Assembly: GCF_007828215.1 (NCBI RefSeq) | Contig: NZ_VIUE01000021.1 | Location: 48,790-112,789, forward strand | DNA length: 64,000 bases | Source of the DNA: Pseudomonas sp. SJZ074 | Lineage (GTDB): Bacteria > Pseudomonadota > Gammaproteobacteria > Pseudomonadales > Pseudomonadaceae | Direction of reading: 5' to 3' | Shown: one piece after another, positions 53,496 through 62,064 of the stretch | How positions within the stretch are numbered: position 1 is the first letter of the stretch | How the letters are laid out: each line of letters begins with the position of its first letter | Translations under genes and position numbers: made by a program | The notes under the pieces: generated by a model | What the model was told of the DNA's origin: nothing | What the model saw: the letters and a program-made list of their open reading frames with translations, nothing else | The model's database searches: none

Positions 53496-54533
53496 TCAGG
53501 CAGTGCCGGGACCCGGAGCTACGCTGCTGCCGCGAACTGTCAGCTCGAATGGGAGCAGTACGTGCTGCTGTGGGATAGGCTTTTTCTCGATCAGCGCGAT
53601 CAGCATCTCCACGGCTTTGCGGCCAAAAGTCTCGGCAGGCTGGGAAATGGTGGTCAGCGGCGGATCGCAATACGCCGCGAACGGGATGTCGTCGAACCCC
53701 ACCAGGGAAATGTCCACGGGCACCCGCAACCCCGATTCCTTGATGCGCTTGAGTGCGCCGATGGCCATCTCGTCGTTTTCGCAGAACAGCGCGCTGGGTC
53801 GCTCGGCCAGCGCCAGCATCGCACCGGCCCCGTCGTACCCGGCATTCAGGGTGAAGTCGCCGTGGCAGATCAAGCCTGGGTCGATGGTCAGGCCGGCCTG
53901 ACGCAAGGCGTCCTCGTAACCGGCCACGCGGTCCAGGGTCAGGGGGCTGCTGCGGGGGCCCTTGATGATGCCGATGCGGCGGTGACCGAGGCCGATCAGG
54001 TATTCGGTCATGGCCTGAGCCGCGGCGCGGTTGTCGAGGCTGATGGTGGGATAGTCGGCACCCTTGACCACTTCGCAGGCATTGACCAGCGGCAGGGCTT
54101 CGGCGCCTGGGGGAAGTGACGCGAAAGGATTGCTCGCGCGCAACTGGATCACGCCGTCGGCCTGGTGCGCATAGACCAGCGCGGCGAATTCCCGCTCGAC
54201 TTCTGCCTGGCCCCGGGTGTCGCACAACAGCAGCCGATAACCCGCCGCCTGGGCGGACTGCTGGGCACCGCTGATGACCCGGGCAAAGAATGTATTGGCA
54301 ATGGCCGGCACCAGGATCACCAGGTTGCCGGTGCGCCGGGAGCGGAACTGCACGGCCATCAGGTTCGGCCGATAGCCGGCCTGTTCCACCGCCGCGTTGA
54401 CCTTGTCCCGCGTCTCGGGCAGCACCCGTTCGGGCGATTTGAGCGTTCTGGACACCGTAGCCACCGACACGCCGGCCAGCCGGGCCACTTCACGGATATT
54501 GGACAAGAGCACCTCGATCGAGCGCCGGAACAT
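53496..54533 (-). CDS. LacI-family transcriptional regulator
   Basis: A 345-aa regulator. The helix-turn-helix is IREVARLAGVSVATVSRTLKSPERV (~13-37) with the hinge helix region GYRPNLMAVQFRSRRTGNLV; the rest is a periplasmic-binding-protein-like sensor (VILVPAIANTFFARVISGAQQ to VGFDDIPFAAYCDPPLTTISQP). Its hinge lies in the usual place for minor-groove binding. Start: ATG at 54533; an in-frame GTG at 54512 is closer to the HTH. It most likely binds the palindrome at 54639-54654 in the divergent promoter. The sensor type suits a sugar or polyol as effector. Confidence 0.93.
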   Translation of the reverse strand: MFRRSIEVLLSNIREVARLAGVSVATVSRTLKSPERVLPETRDKVNAAVEQAGYRPNLMAVQFRSRRTGNLVILVPAIANTFFARVISGAQQSAQAAGYRLLLCDTRGQAEVEREFAALVYAHQADGVIQLRASNPFASLPPGAEALPLVNACEVVKGADYPTISLDNRAAAQAMTEYLIGLGHRRIGIIKGPRSSPLTLDRVAGYEDALRQAGLTIDPGLICHGDFTLNAGYDGAGAMLALAERPSALFCENDEMAIGALKRIKESGLRVPVDISLVGFDDIPFAAYCDPPLTTISQPAETFGRKAVEMLIALIEKKPIPQQHVLLPFELTVRGSSVAPGPGTA

Positions 54534-54601
54534 AGCGGCGCGAAGGGGAGCTTACCGCAGGTTGGGCGCCTCACAAACGTCCCTGCTTGAAGACCTGGGG
54601 T

Positions 54602-54630
54602 TTGACATGTCGCAGAACTGCGCCTAGATT
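54602..54630 (+). promoter_or_regulatory. Sigma-70 promoter of the MocA operon
   Basis: A perfect TTGACA (54602-54607), a 17-base spacer and TAGATT (54625-54630) give a strong sigma-70 promoter. The start of transcription would be about 54637, right at the palindrome. The first gene starts at 54685. Confidence 0.75.
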
Positions 54631-54638
54631 CCGCTGTG

Positions 54639-54654
54639 ATGTAACCGGTTACAT
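54639..54654. promoter_or_regulatory. LacI-type operator palindrome
   Basis: ATGTAACCGGTTACAT is a 16-base perfect palindrome with the central CG typical of LacI/GalR/PurR-family sites. It begins two to three bases after the predicted start of transcription, where bound repressor would block initiation. The LacI-family gene ends its coding start 106 bases away. Confidence 0.8.
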
Positions 54655-54684
54655 TGTCGTCAGCCCCGGCTTGAGAGAATCGCG

Positions 54685-55860
54685 ATGAGTCCTGTAGCAC
54701 CGAAAATAAGATTGGGTTTTGTGGGCGGCGGAGAGGGCGCTTTCATCGGTCAGGCCCATCGCCAGGCCGCGGGCCTGGATGGCGGTTTCGAGCTGGTGTG
54801 TGGGGCGTTCAGCCGCGATGCCCGCAACAATCGACAAACCGGCGCGGCCCTGGGGCTCGCCGCTTCCCGCTGCTACAGCGACTGGCAGCAACTGTTGGAC
54901 GCCGAAGCGGCATTGCCCGCGGACCGGCGCATGGAGCTGCTGGTTATCGTCACCCCCAATCACCTGCACGCTCCGATTGCCAGCCAGGCGTTGAAGGCGG
55001 GCTTCCATGTGTTCAGCGAAAAGCCCGCGGCGTTGAATCTGCGTGAGCTGCTCGCGCTCAAGGACGTGCTGCAAGGCAGCGACCGCCTGTACGGTCTGGC
55101 CCACACATACCTGGGGTATCCCATGGTCTGGCAGGCGCGGGAGATGGTGCGCACCGGCGTGATCGGCACCGTGCGCAAAGTGCTGGTCGAGTACCCCCAG
55201 GGCTGGCTCAGCCAGGACGTCGCCGGGCAGGGCAACAAACAGGCCGGGTGGCGCGATGACCCCCAGCAGTCCGGCCTGGGCGGCTGCATCGGCGACATCG
55301 GCACCCACGCGTTTTCCCTGGCGGAGTTCGTGGCCGGGCAGCACGTCGAACAACTCTGTGCGGCCTTGGGCGTTCACATTCCCGGTCGGCAACTGGACGA
55401 TGACGCCGCGATGTTGCTGCGCATGAGTGGTGGCGCCAGTGGCGTGTTGATCGCCAGCCAGGTCTGCGCCGGTGAAGAGAATCCGCTGAAGATCCGCGTC
55501 TATGGTGACAAAGGCGCCCTGGAATGGCGCCAGGAGGAACCGTCGAGCCTGATTCATCGTGCCCTCGACCAACCCCTGAGCATCCTGCGTTGCGGCGTCG
55601 GCCAGCGCTGGTTGTGCGAGGCCGCCACGCGCCGCATGCGTCTGCCGGCGGGGCACCCCGAGGGCTACCTGGAAGCCATGGCGAACCTCTACGGCGATTT
55701 CGCCCGGGCCATTCGCGAACGGATCGAGGGTCCCGATGCACCTGGCGTACCCGGCATCGAAACCGGCTTGCGCGGCATGGCGTTTATCGAGGCCGCCCTC
55801 ATCAATCATCGTGGCGAGGCGAAGTGGACCGCGCTGCAGACCGGAGAATCGCTGCTGTGA
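54685..55860 (+). CDS. Gfo/Idh/MocA-family oxidoreductase
   Basis: A 391-aa NAD(P)-dependent dehydrogenase acting on sugars or polyols. The Rossmann loop is GFVGGGEGAFIGQAHRQAAG (~11-30), the catalytic lysine is in FSEKPAALNL (EKP at 112-114), and the second domain has GCIGDIGTHAFSLAEFVAGQHV. The GGGxGAFIGxxHR variant is the one seen in dehydrogenases that oxidise C3 of glycosides or anhydro-sugars, as in levoglucosan dehydrogenase; this is from memory and not certain. It is the first gene of a three-gene operon behind the LacI operator. Confidence 0.9.
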   Translation: MSPVAPKIRLGFVGGGEGAFIGQAHRQAAGLDGGFELVCGAFSRDARNNRQTGAALGLAASRCYSDWQQLLDAEAALPADRRMELLVIVTPNHLHAPIASQALKAGFHVFSEKPAALNLRELLALKDVLQGSDRLYGLAHTYLGYPMVWQAREMVRTGVIGTVRKVLVEYPQGWLSQDVAGQGNKQAGWRDDPQQSGLGGCIGDIGTHAFSLAEFVAGQHVEQLCAALGVHIPGRQLDDDAAMLLRMSGGASGVLIASQVCAGEENPLKIRVYGDKGALEWRQEEPSSLIHRALDQPLSILRCGVGQRWLCEAATRRMRLPAGHPEGYLEAMANLYGDFARAIRERIEGPDAPGVPGIETGLRGMAFIEAALINHRGEAKWTALQTGESLL

Positions 55861-56936
55861 ATACCGCCGATCAAACACCGGGCGGCCTGCGCGGGCCGGC
55901 TATTTTCCTGGCCCAGTTCATGTCCGACGAGGCGCCGTTCGACACTTTGGCGAACATCGCCCGGTGGGCCGCCTCACAAGGGTACAAAGCCATCCAACTG
56001 CCGACCCTGGGCACGCGTTACATCGACCTGGCCCGGGCCGCCGACGACCAGGCCTATTGCGATGAACTCAAGGCCACCTGTGCAGCGGCCGGGGTCGAGA
56101 TCAGCGAACTGTCGACGCACCTGCAAGGCCAACTGGTGGCGGTACACCCGGCGTTCGACGCGCTGTTCGACGACTTCGCCCCGGTCCATCTGCGCGGCCA
56201 ACCCCAGGCCCGGACCGAGTGGGCCATCGACCAGCTCAAGCTGGCGGCCCGGGCCAGCCAACGCCTGGGGCTCAAGGCCCATGCGACCTTTTCCGGCGCG
56301 CTGTTGTGGCCGTACATGTACCCATGGCCACAACGCCCGAGCGGGCTTGTCGAGCAAGGGTTCGCCGAGCTGGCCCGACGCTGGTTGCCGATTCTCGATG
56401 GCTTCGAGGCGGCCGGCGTGGACCTGTGCTACGAAATTCATCCCGGCGAGGACCTCCACGACGGCGCCTCGTTCGAGCGCTTCCTGGAAGCCGTCGATCA
56501 TCACCCACGGGCGGCCATCCTCTACGACCCCAGCCATCTGTTGCTGCAACAGATGGACTACCTGGGTTTCATCGACCGCTACCACGCGCGCATCCGCATG
56601 TTCCACGTCAAGGATGCCGAGTTCCGTCCTGATGCCCGGTCCGGGGTGTACGGCGGCTATCAGGGTTGGGTGGATCGCCCCGGCCGGTTCCGTTCCCTGG
56701 GCGATGGGCAGATCGATTTCAAATCGATCTTCAGCAAATTGACCCAGTACGACTTCAGCGGCTGGGCGGTGCTGGAGTGGGAGTGCTGCCTGAAGGATTC
56801 GCAACAGGGCGCCGCCGAAGGGGCGGCGTTCATTGAACGGCACATGATCAACAAGAGTCGCAAGGCGTTCGATGATTTTGCCGGGGTGAGGGCGGATGAG
56901 GCGTCCAATCGGCGGCTGTTGGGGCTGTCCGGGTAA
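55857..56936 (+). CDS. Sugar phosphate isomerase/epimerase-like TIM-barrel protein
   Basis: A 359-aa xylose-isomerase-like TIM barrel. Metal ligands are visible at E193 in CYEIHPGEDLHDG, D in AILYDPSHLLLQQMDYLGF, H in IRMFHVKDAEF and E in AVLEWECCLKD. Such proteins act as isomerases, epimerases or, in 3-keto-sugar pathways, lyases. The start is a GTG that overlaps the MocA stop (GTGA), with GGAG upstream; the open frame runs further 5' within the MocA gene but without support. The overlap ties its function to the dehydrogenase. Confidence 0.9.
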   Translation: MNTADQTPGGLRGPAIFLAQFMSDEAPFDTLANIARWAASQGYKAIQLPTLGTRYIDLARAADDQAYCDELKATCAAAGVEISELSTHLQGQLVAVHPAFDALFDDFAPVHLRGQPQARTEWAIDQLKLAARASQRLGLKAHATFSGALLWPYMYPWPQRPSGLVEQGFAELARRWLPILDGFEAAGVDLCYEIHPGEDLHDGASFERFLEAVDHHPRAAILYDPSHLLLQQMDYLGFIDRYHARIRMFHVKDAEFRPDARSGVYGGYQGWVDRPGRFRSLGDGQIDFKSIFSKLTQYDFSGWAVLEWECCLKDSQQGAAEGAAFIERHMINKSRKAFDDFAGVRADEASNRRLLGLSG

Positions 56937-57019
56937 ACGACGGCAAAGCTGAATGAAATCCCTCGCCACAAAAGCTCCTCTCAACAAAAAAGCTTTTTAC
57001 CAACGGGCTGGCATACAAG

Positions 57020-57027
57020 AACAACAA
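57020..57027 (+). promoter_or_regulatory. CA motif (AAYAAYAA), possible Hfq/Crc site of the MFS gene
   Basis: AACAACAA is a full match to the Hfq/Crc motif, 17 bases before the ATG at 57044 and directly before the weak ribosome binding site. It would put the permease under catabolite repression at the level of translation. Confidence 0.5.
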
Positions 57028-57043
57028 ACAGACGGTGACTGTC

Positions 57044-58273
57044 ATGACCACGATGAACGCACGCTTGAGCGCGATGATGTTCCTGCAGTTCTTTATCTGG
57101 GGTGGCTGGTTCGTCACCCTCGGGACCTTTCTTTCCAGCACCCTGGGCTCCAGCGGTGGACAGGTCGGCATGGCGTTTTCCACCCAGTCCTGGGGTGCGA
57201 TCATCGCGCCGTTCGTGATCGGTCTGGTCGCCGACCGCTATTTCAATGCCGAACGTATTCTGGCAGTGCTGCACCTGCTGGGCGCGGTGCTGCTGTATCA
57301 GCTGTATTCGGCGCGGGACTTCAGCGGTTTCTATCCCTACGTGCTGGCGTACATGGTGGTCTACATGCCGACCCTGGCCCTGGTCAATTCCGTGGCGTTC
57401 CGGCAGATGCGCGATCCGGCGCTGGAATTCTCCCGTGTGCGGGTGTGGGGCACTATCGGCTGGATCGTCGCGGGGGTGGTCATCAGTTTCGTGTTCGCCT
57501 GGGATTCACGGGAAGCCATTGCGGCGGGCGGTTTACGCAATACCTTCCTGATGGCGGCGATCGCTTCGCTGGCCTTGGGCATCTACAGCCTCACGCTGCC
57601 GGCCACTGCGCCGCTCAAGGCCGAAGCCGGCGGCGGAATCAGGCAACTGTTGGGCCTGGATGCCCTGGGGCTGCTCAAGGACCGCAGTTACCTGGTGTTC
57701 TTCATCGCCTCGATCCTGATCTGCATTCCGCTGGCGTTCTATTACCAGAACGCCAACCCGTTCCTGGCCGAAACCGGCATGGCCAACCCCACGGCGAAGA
57801 TGGCCATCGGGCAGGTGTCCGAGGTGCTGTTCATGCTGCTGTTGCCGCTGTTCATCCAGCGCTTCGGGATCAAGTTGGCGTTGTTGGTGGGGATGCTGGC
57901 ATGGGCGTTGCGCTACCTGCTGTTCGCCTACGGCAACAACGCTGACCTGGCGTTCATGCTGTTCACCGGCATTGCCCTGCATGGCATCTGCTATGACTTC
58001 TTTTTTGTTTCGGGACAGATCTACACCGACGCCAAGGCGCCGGAGCATCTGCGCAGTTCAGCCCAAGGGTTGATTACCCTGGCGACTTATGGCCTGGGCA
58101 TGTTGATCGGCTTTCGGGTGGCGGGGCAGGTCACCGATCATTTTGCCGAGGCGGGCGCTCATGACTGGACCAGCATCTGGCTGTTCCCGGCCGGGTTTGC
58201 GCTGCTGGTGTTTGTCTGCTTCCTGTTTGCCTTCAGTGGCCGGCAAGCGGCAGCCGTCCCCTCAAAGGCCTGA
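57044..58273 (+). CDS. MFS permease, nucleoside:H+ symporter (NupG-like) family
   Basis: A 409-aa, 12-helix major facilitator. LSAMMFLQFFIWGGWFVTLGTFL at the start and FGIKLALLVGMLAWALRYLLFAYG in the second half are marks of the nucleoside:H+ symporter group (NupG/XapB), whose members in catabolic clusters often carry sugars instead. It follows the isomerase by 107 bases on the same strand and is probably the uptake system of the MocA operon. The ATG at 57044 is used; a GTG three codons earlier also exists. Substrate unknown. Confidence 0.88.
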   Translation: MTTMNARLSAMMFLQFFIWGGWFVTLGTFLSSTLGSSGGQVGMAFSTQSWGAIIAPFVIGLVADRYFNAERILAVLHLLGAVLLYQLYSARDFSGFYPYVLAYMVVYMPTLALVNSVAFRQMRDPALEFSRVRVWGTIGWIVAGVVISFVFAWDSREAIAAGGLRNTFLMAAIASLALGIYSLTLPATAPLKAEAGGGIRQLLGLDALGLLKDRSYLVFFIASILICIPLAFYYQNANPFLAETGMANPTAKMAIGQVSEVLFMLLLPLFIQRFGIKLALLVGMLAWALRYLLFAYGNNADLAFMLFTGIALHGICYDFFFVSGQIYTDAKAPEHLRSSAQGLITLATYGLGMLIGFRVAGQVTDHFAEAGAHDWTSIWLFPAGFALLVFVCFLFAFSGRQAAAVPSKA

Positions 58274-58299
58274 AACTTTGGCGCCGGGCTGGGCGTCGG

Positions 58300-58956
58300 T
58301 CATAGATGACTGACGTCCAGTTTGGTGTAGGTCACTTTTCCACCTTCGCTGGCATAGCCGACGTTGTCCAGGGTGTAGACGCCCGCCTTGAAATAGAAGT
58401 TGTAGCCATACCAGGACGGGTCCAGCTTCACCTGTTTGCCCAGGTTGTTGATCAGCACGGAGACCTTGCCCTGTTTGTCCATCTGCAAGGAATAGGTGAA
58501 GACTTTGTTCAAGGCAACGTTCGGCACGGTGAACATCACCGGGCTTTTTGCATCCTTGGGCTTGACCCGGTATTCGACATCCAGGTTGCCGACCCCCTTG
58601 GTGAAGCGGTAGACGAGCTTGAGCAGGGGGGCAGGGGCGTCCTTGGCGTGGATCTGCGCGACGACCACGCGACCGGCCGAGGGCACCTGATTCACGGCCA
58701 GGGTGCCTTTGAGGGTGTTGATCCCGCTGTTGTATCGCCAGTTGCGCAGCTTGCCGTCCTTTGAGGTCTCCCGCAGTTCGGAACGCGGGAACTCGCTTTT
58801 ACCCGTGTGGGAGCCGGTCACCGGGGCCCAGAACACAATCTTGTCACCGGTGTTGGTGAAGTACTGGTTGCGCAGGGTCGGAACCGCTTTGGTCGCAATG
58901 GTCAGGGCCGGGGTTTGTATCGGCAGGGTGATGTTCCAGACAGTCAGGTCAATCAT
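58300..58956 (-). CDS. Polysaccharide lyase family 7 (alginate lyase)
   Basis: A 218-aa jelly-roll lyase of family PL7. All three active-site stretches are present: RSELRE (~64-69), QIH (~105-107) and YFKAGVY (~197-203, usually followed by T/N). Alginate is the usual substrate, cut by beta-elimination. There is no signal peptide at the start chosen (MIDLTVWNITLPIQTPA) or at the ATG five codons earlier, so export by Sec is not expected. GGAG is nine bases upstream. It is convergent with the MFS gene. Confidence 0.92.
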   Translation of the reverse strand: MIDLTVWNITLPIQTPALTIATKAVPTLRNQYFTNTGDKIVFWAPVTGSHTGKSEFPRSELRETSKDGKLRNWRYNSGINTLKGTLAVNQVPSAGRVVVAQIHAKDAPAPLLKLVYRFTKGVGNLDVEYRVKPKDAKSPVMFTVPNVALNKVFTYSLQMDKQGKVSVLINNLGKQVKLDPSWYGYNFYFKAGVYTLDNVGYASEGGKVTYTKLDVSHL

Positions 58957-59219
58957 GGTCAAGCGCTCCAACGGTACAGCCGGTGCAGATCAATGTCAGC
59001 CGGCAAGGGCAGGATTTGCCTTCCGTGGCGCAATCGTCTGGTTATCGACGCGGTGCTGATTCGCTGGAGGGGATAGCAGGAGCAACTGACGAATGGCTCT
59101 AACTGGAGGGTTCAGGGTGGGGCTGGGTGTCGCGCGTAGATAATGTCAATTTGATGTTGATCGGGTAGAGTACGCGCCGCCCGAGAGATGGATCCCGGGC
59201 GTTTCCCCATGGAGTAGTC

Positions 59220-59555
59220 ATGAAAAGTTTCAGTAAAGTTGTCGCCACCGCACTGTTCGGCCTGGTCCTGGCGGGTTGCACCGGCACCCCGATGAAGACC
59301 CAGCAGTACGACAGCAGCCAGTACACCGTTGTCGGCCACAGTGAAGCGAAGGCCACCGGCTTGCTACTGTTCGGGGTAATCCCGATCCGCCAGAACAACC
59401 GTTTCGTACGCGCGCAGACCGCCGCGATCCAGGCCAAGGGCGGCGACGCCATGATCAACACCCAAGTGCAGGAAAACTGGTTCTGGGCCTGGGTCCTGAC
59501 CGGTTACACCACGTCGGTGTCCGGGGATGTGGTCAAGCTGAAGAACGTTCAGTAA
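59220..59555 (+). CDS. Small lipoprotein
   Basis: A 111-aa protein with a type II signal peptide and lipobox (MKSFSKVVATALFGLVLAGC, C20 lipidated). The mature part contains ATGLLLFGVIPIRQNNRFV and AIQAKGGDAMINTQVQENW, a pattern seen in small envelope lipoproteins related to the TRL/YnbE-like sets; I cannot name the family with certainty. GGAG precedes the ATG. It is monocistronic and ends before an inverted repeat. Confidence 0.82.
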   Translation: MKSFSKVVATALFGLVLAGCTGTPMKTQQYDSSQYTVVGHSEAKATGLLLFGVIPIRQNNRFVRAQTAAIQAKGGDAMINTQVQENWFWAWVLTGYTTSVSGDVVKLKNVQ

Positions 59556-59564
59556 AAGTCAGCT

Positions 59565-59597
59565 CGATCATTCCCACGCAGCGCGTGGGAATGATCG
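59565..59597. repeat. Perfect 15-bp inverted repeat, extragenic repeat/terminator
   Basis: CGATCATTCCCACGC and GCGTGGGAATGATCG flank a three-base loop. The GTGGGAATG core is a second type of repeated extragenic palindrome found across Pseudomonas genomes. It lies between convergent genes (lipoprotein and lactate permease) and can terminate transcripts although it has no T-run. Confidence 0.8.
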
Positions 59598-59610
59598 GTA
59601 GACGTGCCGG

Positions 59611-61374
59611 TCAATGCCCGCCAACCACCATGCGACTGAACGGCTCCACATACGCCTGCAGCGTCACCAGCCCGCCCACCAGGATCGCCAGCACCACCGA
59701 GTGGAAAAACACGTAGCGCAGGATTTCCCCTTCATGGCCATACCAACGGGTGGCGGTGGAGGCGACCACGATCGACTGGGCATCGACCATCTTGCCCATG
59801 ACCCCGCCGGAACTGTTGGCGGCGGCCATCAATACCGGGCTCAGGCCCAACTGCTCTGAAGTCACCCGTTGCAAGCCGCCGAACAGCACGTTGGAAGCGG
59901 TGTCCGAGCCGGTCAATGCCACGCCGAGCCAGCCCAGCAGGGTGCCGAACATGGGGTAGAAAATGCCCGTTGCGGCGAAGGCCAGGCCCATGGTGGCGTC
60001 CAGGCCCGAATAGCGCGTCAGGAACCCCAGCGCGAGCATCGCCACGATGGTGATCAGTGAGTAACGCACCACCCACAACGTTCGCAGATACTGGCGCAGC
60101 AGTTGCGGGATCGAGTAGCCCATCAGCAACCCACCGAGAATCGCCGCCAGGAAGATGCCGCTGCCGGTGGCGGTGAACCAGTTGAACTTGTAGATCGCTT
60201 CCTCGGTTTTAGGCTGCGGGACCACGGGCGGGACTTTTTCGATCTGCTGGTGCAGGGTAGTGAAGGTCACCATGGGCGAGAACAGCGGATTCGCCTCGCG
60301 CATCGGCTTGCCTTGGGGGTCGAGTCTGGCCGACTGGGTTTGTGGGTCGATCGCCGGGCGGGTATCGAACAGGTTCTTGAAGCCCTGAGTACCCCAGGCG
60401 AACACGAACACCGTGAGGATGATCCACGGCATCCAGGCCCGCAGCACCGCCGGTCGGCTGTCGCTGGAAAACGCCGTGCCGGTCACCGGTGGCTGTTCTT
60501 CACTGGCGTCGATCTTCGAATCGTCGTGGCGCCCCGACAACGCTGCGGAAGTATGTACCGTGGCCGGTTTCCAGACCTTGAGGAACCCGGTAAGGCAGGC
60601 CATGGAAATCAGCGCGGCGACCACATCCACCAGCATCGGCCCATGGTAGTTGGAGACCACGAACTGCGGGATGGCGAAGCTGACGCCGGCCACCAGGATC
60701 GCCGGCCAGACCTCCAACATCTTGCGCCAGCCGGCGAAGGCCCAGATCAGCCAGAACGGCACAATCACCGAAAAGAACGGCAACTGCCGGCCCACCATCA
60801 TCGACAGCTCCATTTCATCCAGCCCGGTGACCTTGGCCAGGGTGATGACGGGAGTGCCCAAGGCGCCGAACGCCACCGGCGCGGTGTTGGCGATCAGCGC
60901 CAGGCCCGAGGCGGCCAGGGGTGAGAAACCCAGCCCGATCAGGATCGCCCCGGTCACCGCCACCGGTGTACCGAAGCCCGCCGCCCCCTCGAAAAACGCC
61001 CCGAAACAGAAGGCGATCAGCAGCAGTTGCAGGCGCCGGTCGTCGGTGATGCGCGCCAGGGAGTCCTGCAAGACCTTGAACGAACCGTTTTCGGTGGTCA
61101 GCCGGTGCAGGAAGATAATGTTGAGGACAATCCAGCCAATGGGCAGCAACCCATTGGCCGCGCCATAGAGCGCCGCCGAACCGGCCATGCCGGCCGGCAT
61201 GCCGAAAGCGAAAATCGCAATCAGCAGCGCCGACGCCAGGGCCAGCAATGCCGCCAAGTGGGCCTTGATATGAAAGAACGCCAGGGACGCCAGCATCACC
61301 ACCACCGGGACCGCCGCCAGGAGCGTCGACAGCACCGCATTACCGAAGGGATCGTAGACTTGTTGCCAGACCAT
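59611..61374 (-). CDS. lldP: L-lactate permease
   Basis: A 587-aa LctP-family lactate:H+ symporter with about 13 membrane helices. Family marks are GAFFEGAAGFGTPVAVTGAILIGLGFSPLAASGLALIANTAPVAFGALGTPV and the C-terminal AANSSGGVMGKMVDAQSIVVASTAT. The sequence fits LldP/GlcA, which also carry glycolate. No lldD or lld regulator is next to it. The leader contains a CA motif, so its translation is probably repressed by Hfq/Crc on preferred carbon sources. Confidence 0.93.
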   Translation of the reverse strand: MVWQQVYDPFGNAVLSTLLAAVPVVVMLASLAFFHIKAHLAALLALASALLIAIFAFGMPAGMAGSAALYGAANGLLPIGWIVLNIIFLHRLTTENGSFKVLQDSLARITDDRRLQLLLIAFCFGAFFEGAAGFGTPVAVTGAILIGLGFSPLAASGLALIANTAPVAFGALGTPVITLAKVTGLDEMELSMMVGRQLPFFSVIVPFWLIWAFAGWRKMLEVWPAILVAGVSFAIPQFVVSNYHGPMLVDVVAALISMACLTGFLKVWKPATVHTSAALSGRHDDSKIDASEEQPPVTGTAFSSDSRPAVLRAWMPWIILTVFVFAWGTQGFKNLFDTRPAIDPQTQSARLDPQGKPMREANPLFSPMVTFTTLHQQIEKVPPVVPQPKTEEAIYKFNWFTATGSGIFLAAILGGLLMGYSIPQLLRQYLRTLWVVRYSLITIVAMLALGFLTRYSGLDATMGLAFAATGIFYPMFGTLLGWLGVALTGSDTASNVLFGGLQRVTSEQLGLSPVLMAAANSSGGVMGKMVDAQSIVVASTATRWYGHEGEILRYVFFHSVVLAILVGGLVTLQAYVEPFSRMVVGGH

Positions 61375-61390
61375 GTTCCACCTCTGCTTT

Positions 61391-61398
61391 TTATTGTT
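61391..61398 (-). promoter_or_regulatory. CA motif (AAYAAYAA), possible Hfq/Crc site of lldP
   Basis: On the minus strand AACAATAA matches AAYAAYAA perfectly. It lies 17 bases before the lldP ATG, just ahead of GAGGTGG. Lactate uptake is a plausible catabolite-repressed function. Confidence 0.5.
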
Positions 61399-61506
61399 GG
61401 AAGTGCAGGCCCCAGGGGGGATTGGCAGAAGAGTATAGGCGGGGATCGGCCAGGGGCATGCCCCTGGCCGAGGGGAAGGGTGAACACCTGTGGCGAGGGG
61501 GGCTGG

Positions 61507-62064
61507 CTAACGTGCGTCGATGCGTACACCTTCTTCCAGTCGAAGCCCAAGGCTCAAGTCATCGCAGCTTTGCGCCCAGGCCGTCAGCCATTGCGGCATG
61601 GCCGGCGACTGTTGGGCCAAGCCCAGTTCGCGGACAAACTCACCCGGTGCCACCGTGCCTTTGGCCGAGCGGAACAGACCACGCATGATCACCACCCCGA
61701 CCACACGCCCGCGGCTCATGAAACGGTGCTCCATGACGGTCCATTTATCATCCCAGCCGAGCAGCCGGGTATGCACCTCGAACGCTTCGAACAGTTTCAA
61801 TTCCCGCCGGAACTTGCCCCAGACATCTCCCACGATGGGCACCGCCCGATTGCGCAGCGCCACTTTGTAGGCGCCGCTGCGCAGCACGTAATCCATGCGG
61901 CCAACGTCGGCCAGGGTGAAGTAGCGGCCGTTGGTGACATGGCGGTTGAGGTCCAGGTCCAGCGGCCATACGCGCATGCGCACCACGGTAGTGTCCAGGG
62001 GGGCCGTCGGCTTGCGCCAGGGACGACGAAACAGCATCAGCAACAGTCGGAACCAGAGATTCAT
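61507..62064 (-). CDS. Hotdog-fold acyl-CoA thioesterase-like protein
   Basis: A 185-aa protein of the 4-hydroxybenzoyl-CoA thioesterase (hotdog) superfamily, THEM6-like. It starts with a short membrane-like segment (MNLWFRLLLMLFRRPWRKP), then VRMRVWPLDLDLNRHVTNGRYFTLADVGRMD, where the D-N-H pattern matches the active-site region, followed by FEVHTRLLGWDDKWTVMEHRFM. Substrate unknown. It stands alone, divergent from the channel gene. Confidence 0.85.
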   Translation of the reverse strand: MNLWFRLLLMLFRRPWRKPTAPLDTTVVRMRVWPLDLDLNRHVTNGRYFTLADVGRMDYVLRSGAYKVALRNRAVPIVGDVWGKFRRELKLFEAFEVHTRLLGWDDKWTVMEHRFMSRGRVVGVVIMRGLFRSAKGTVAPGEFVRELGLAQQSPAMPQWLTAWAQSCDDLSLGLRLEEGVRIDAR

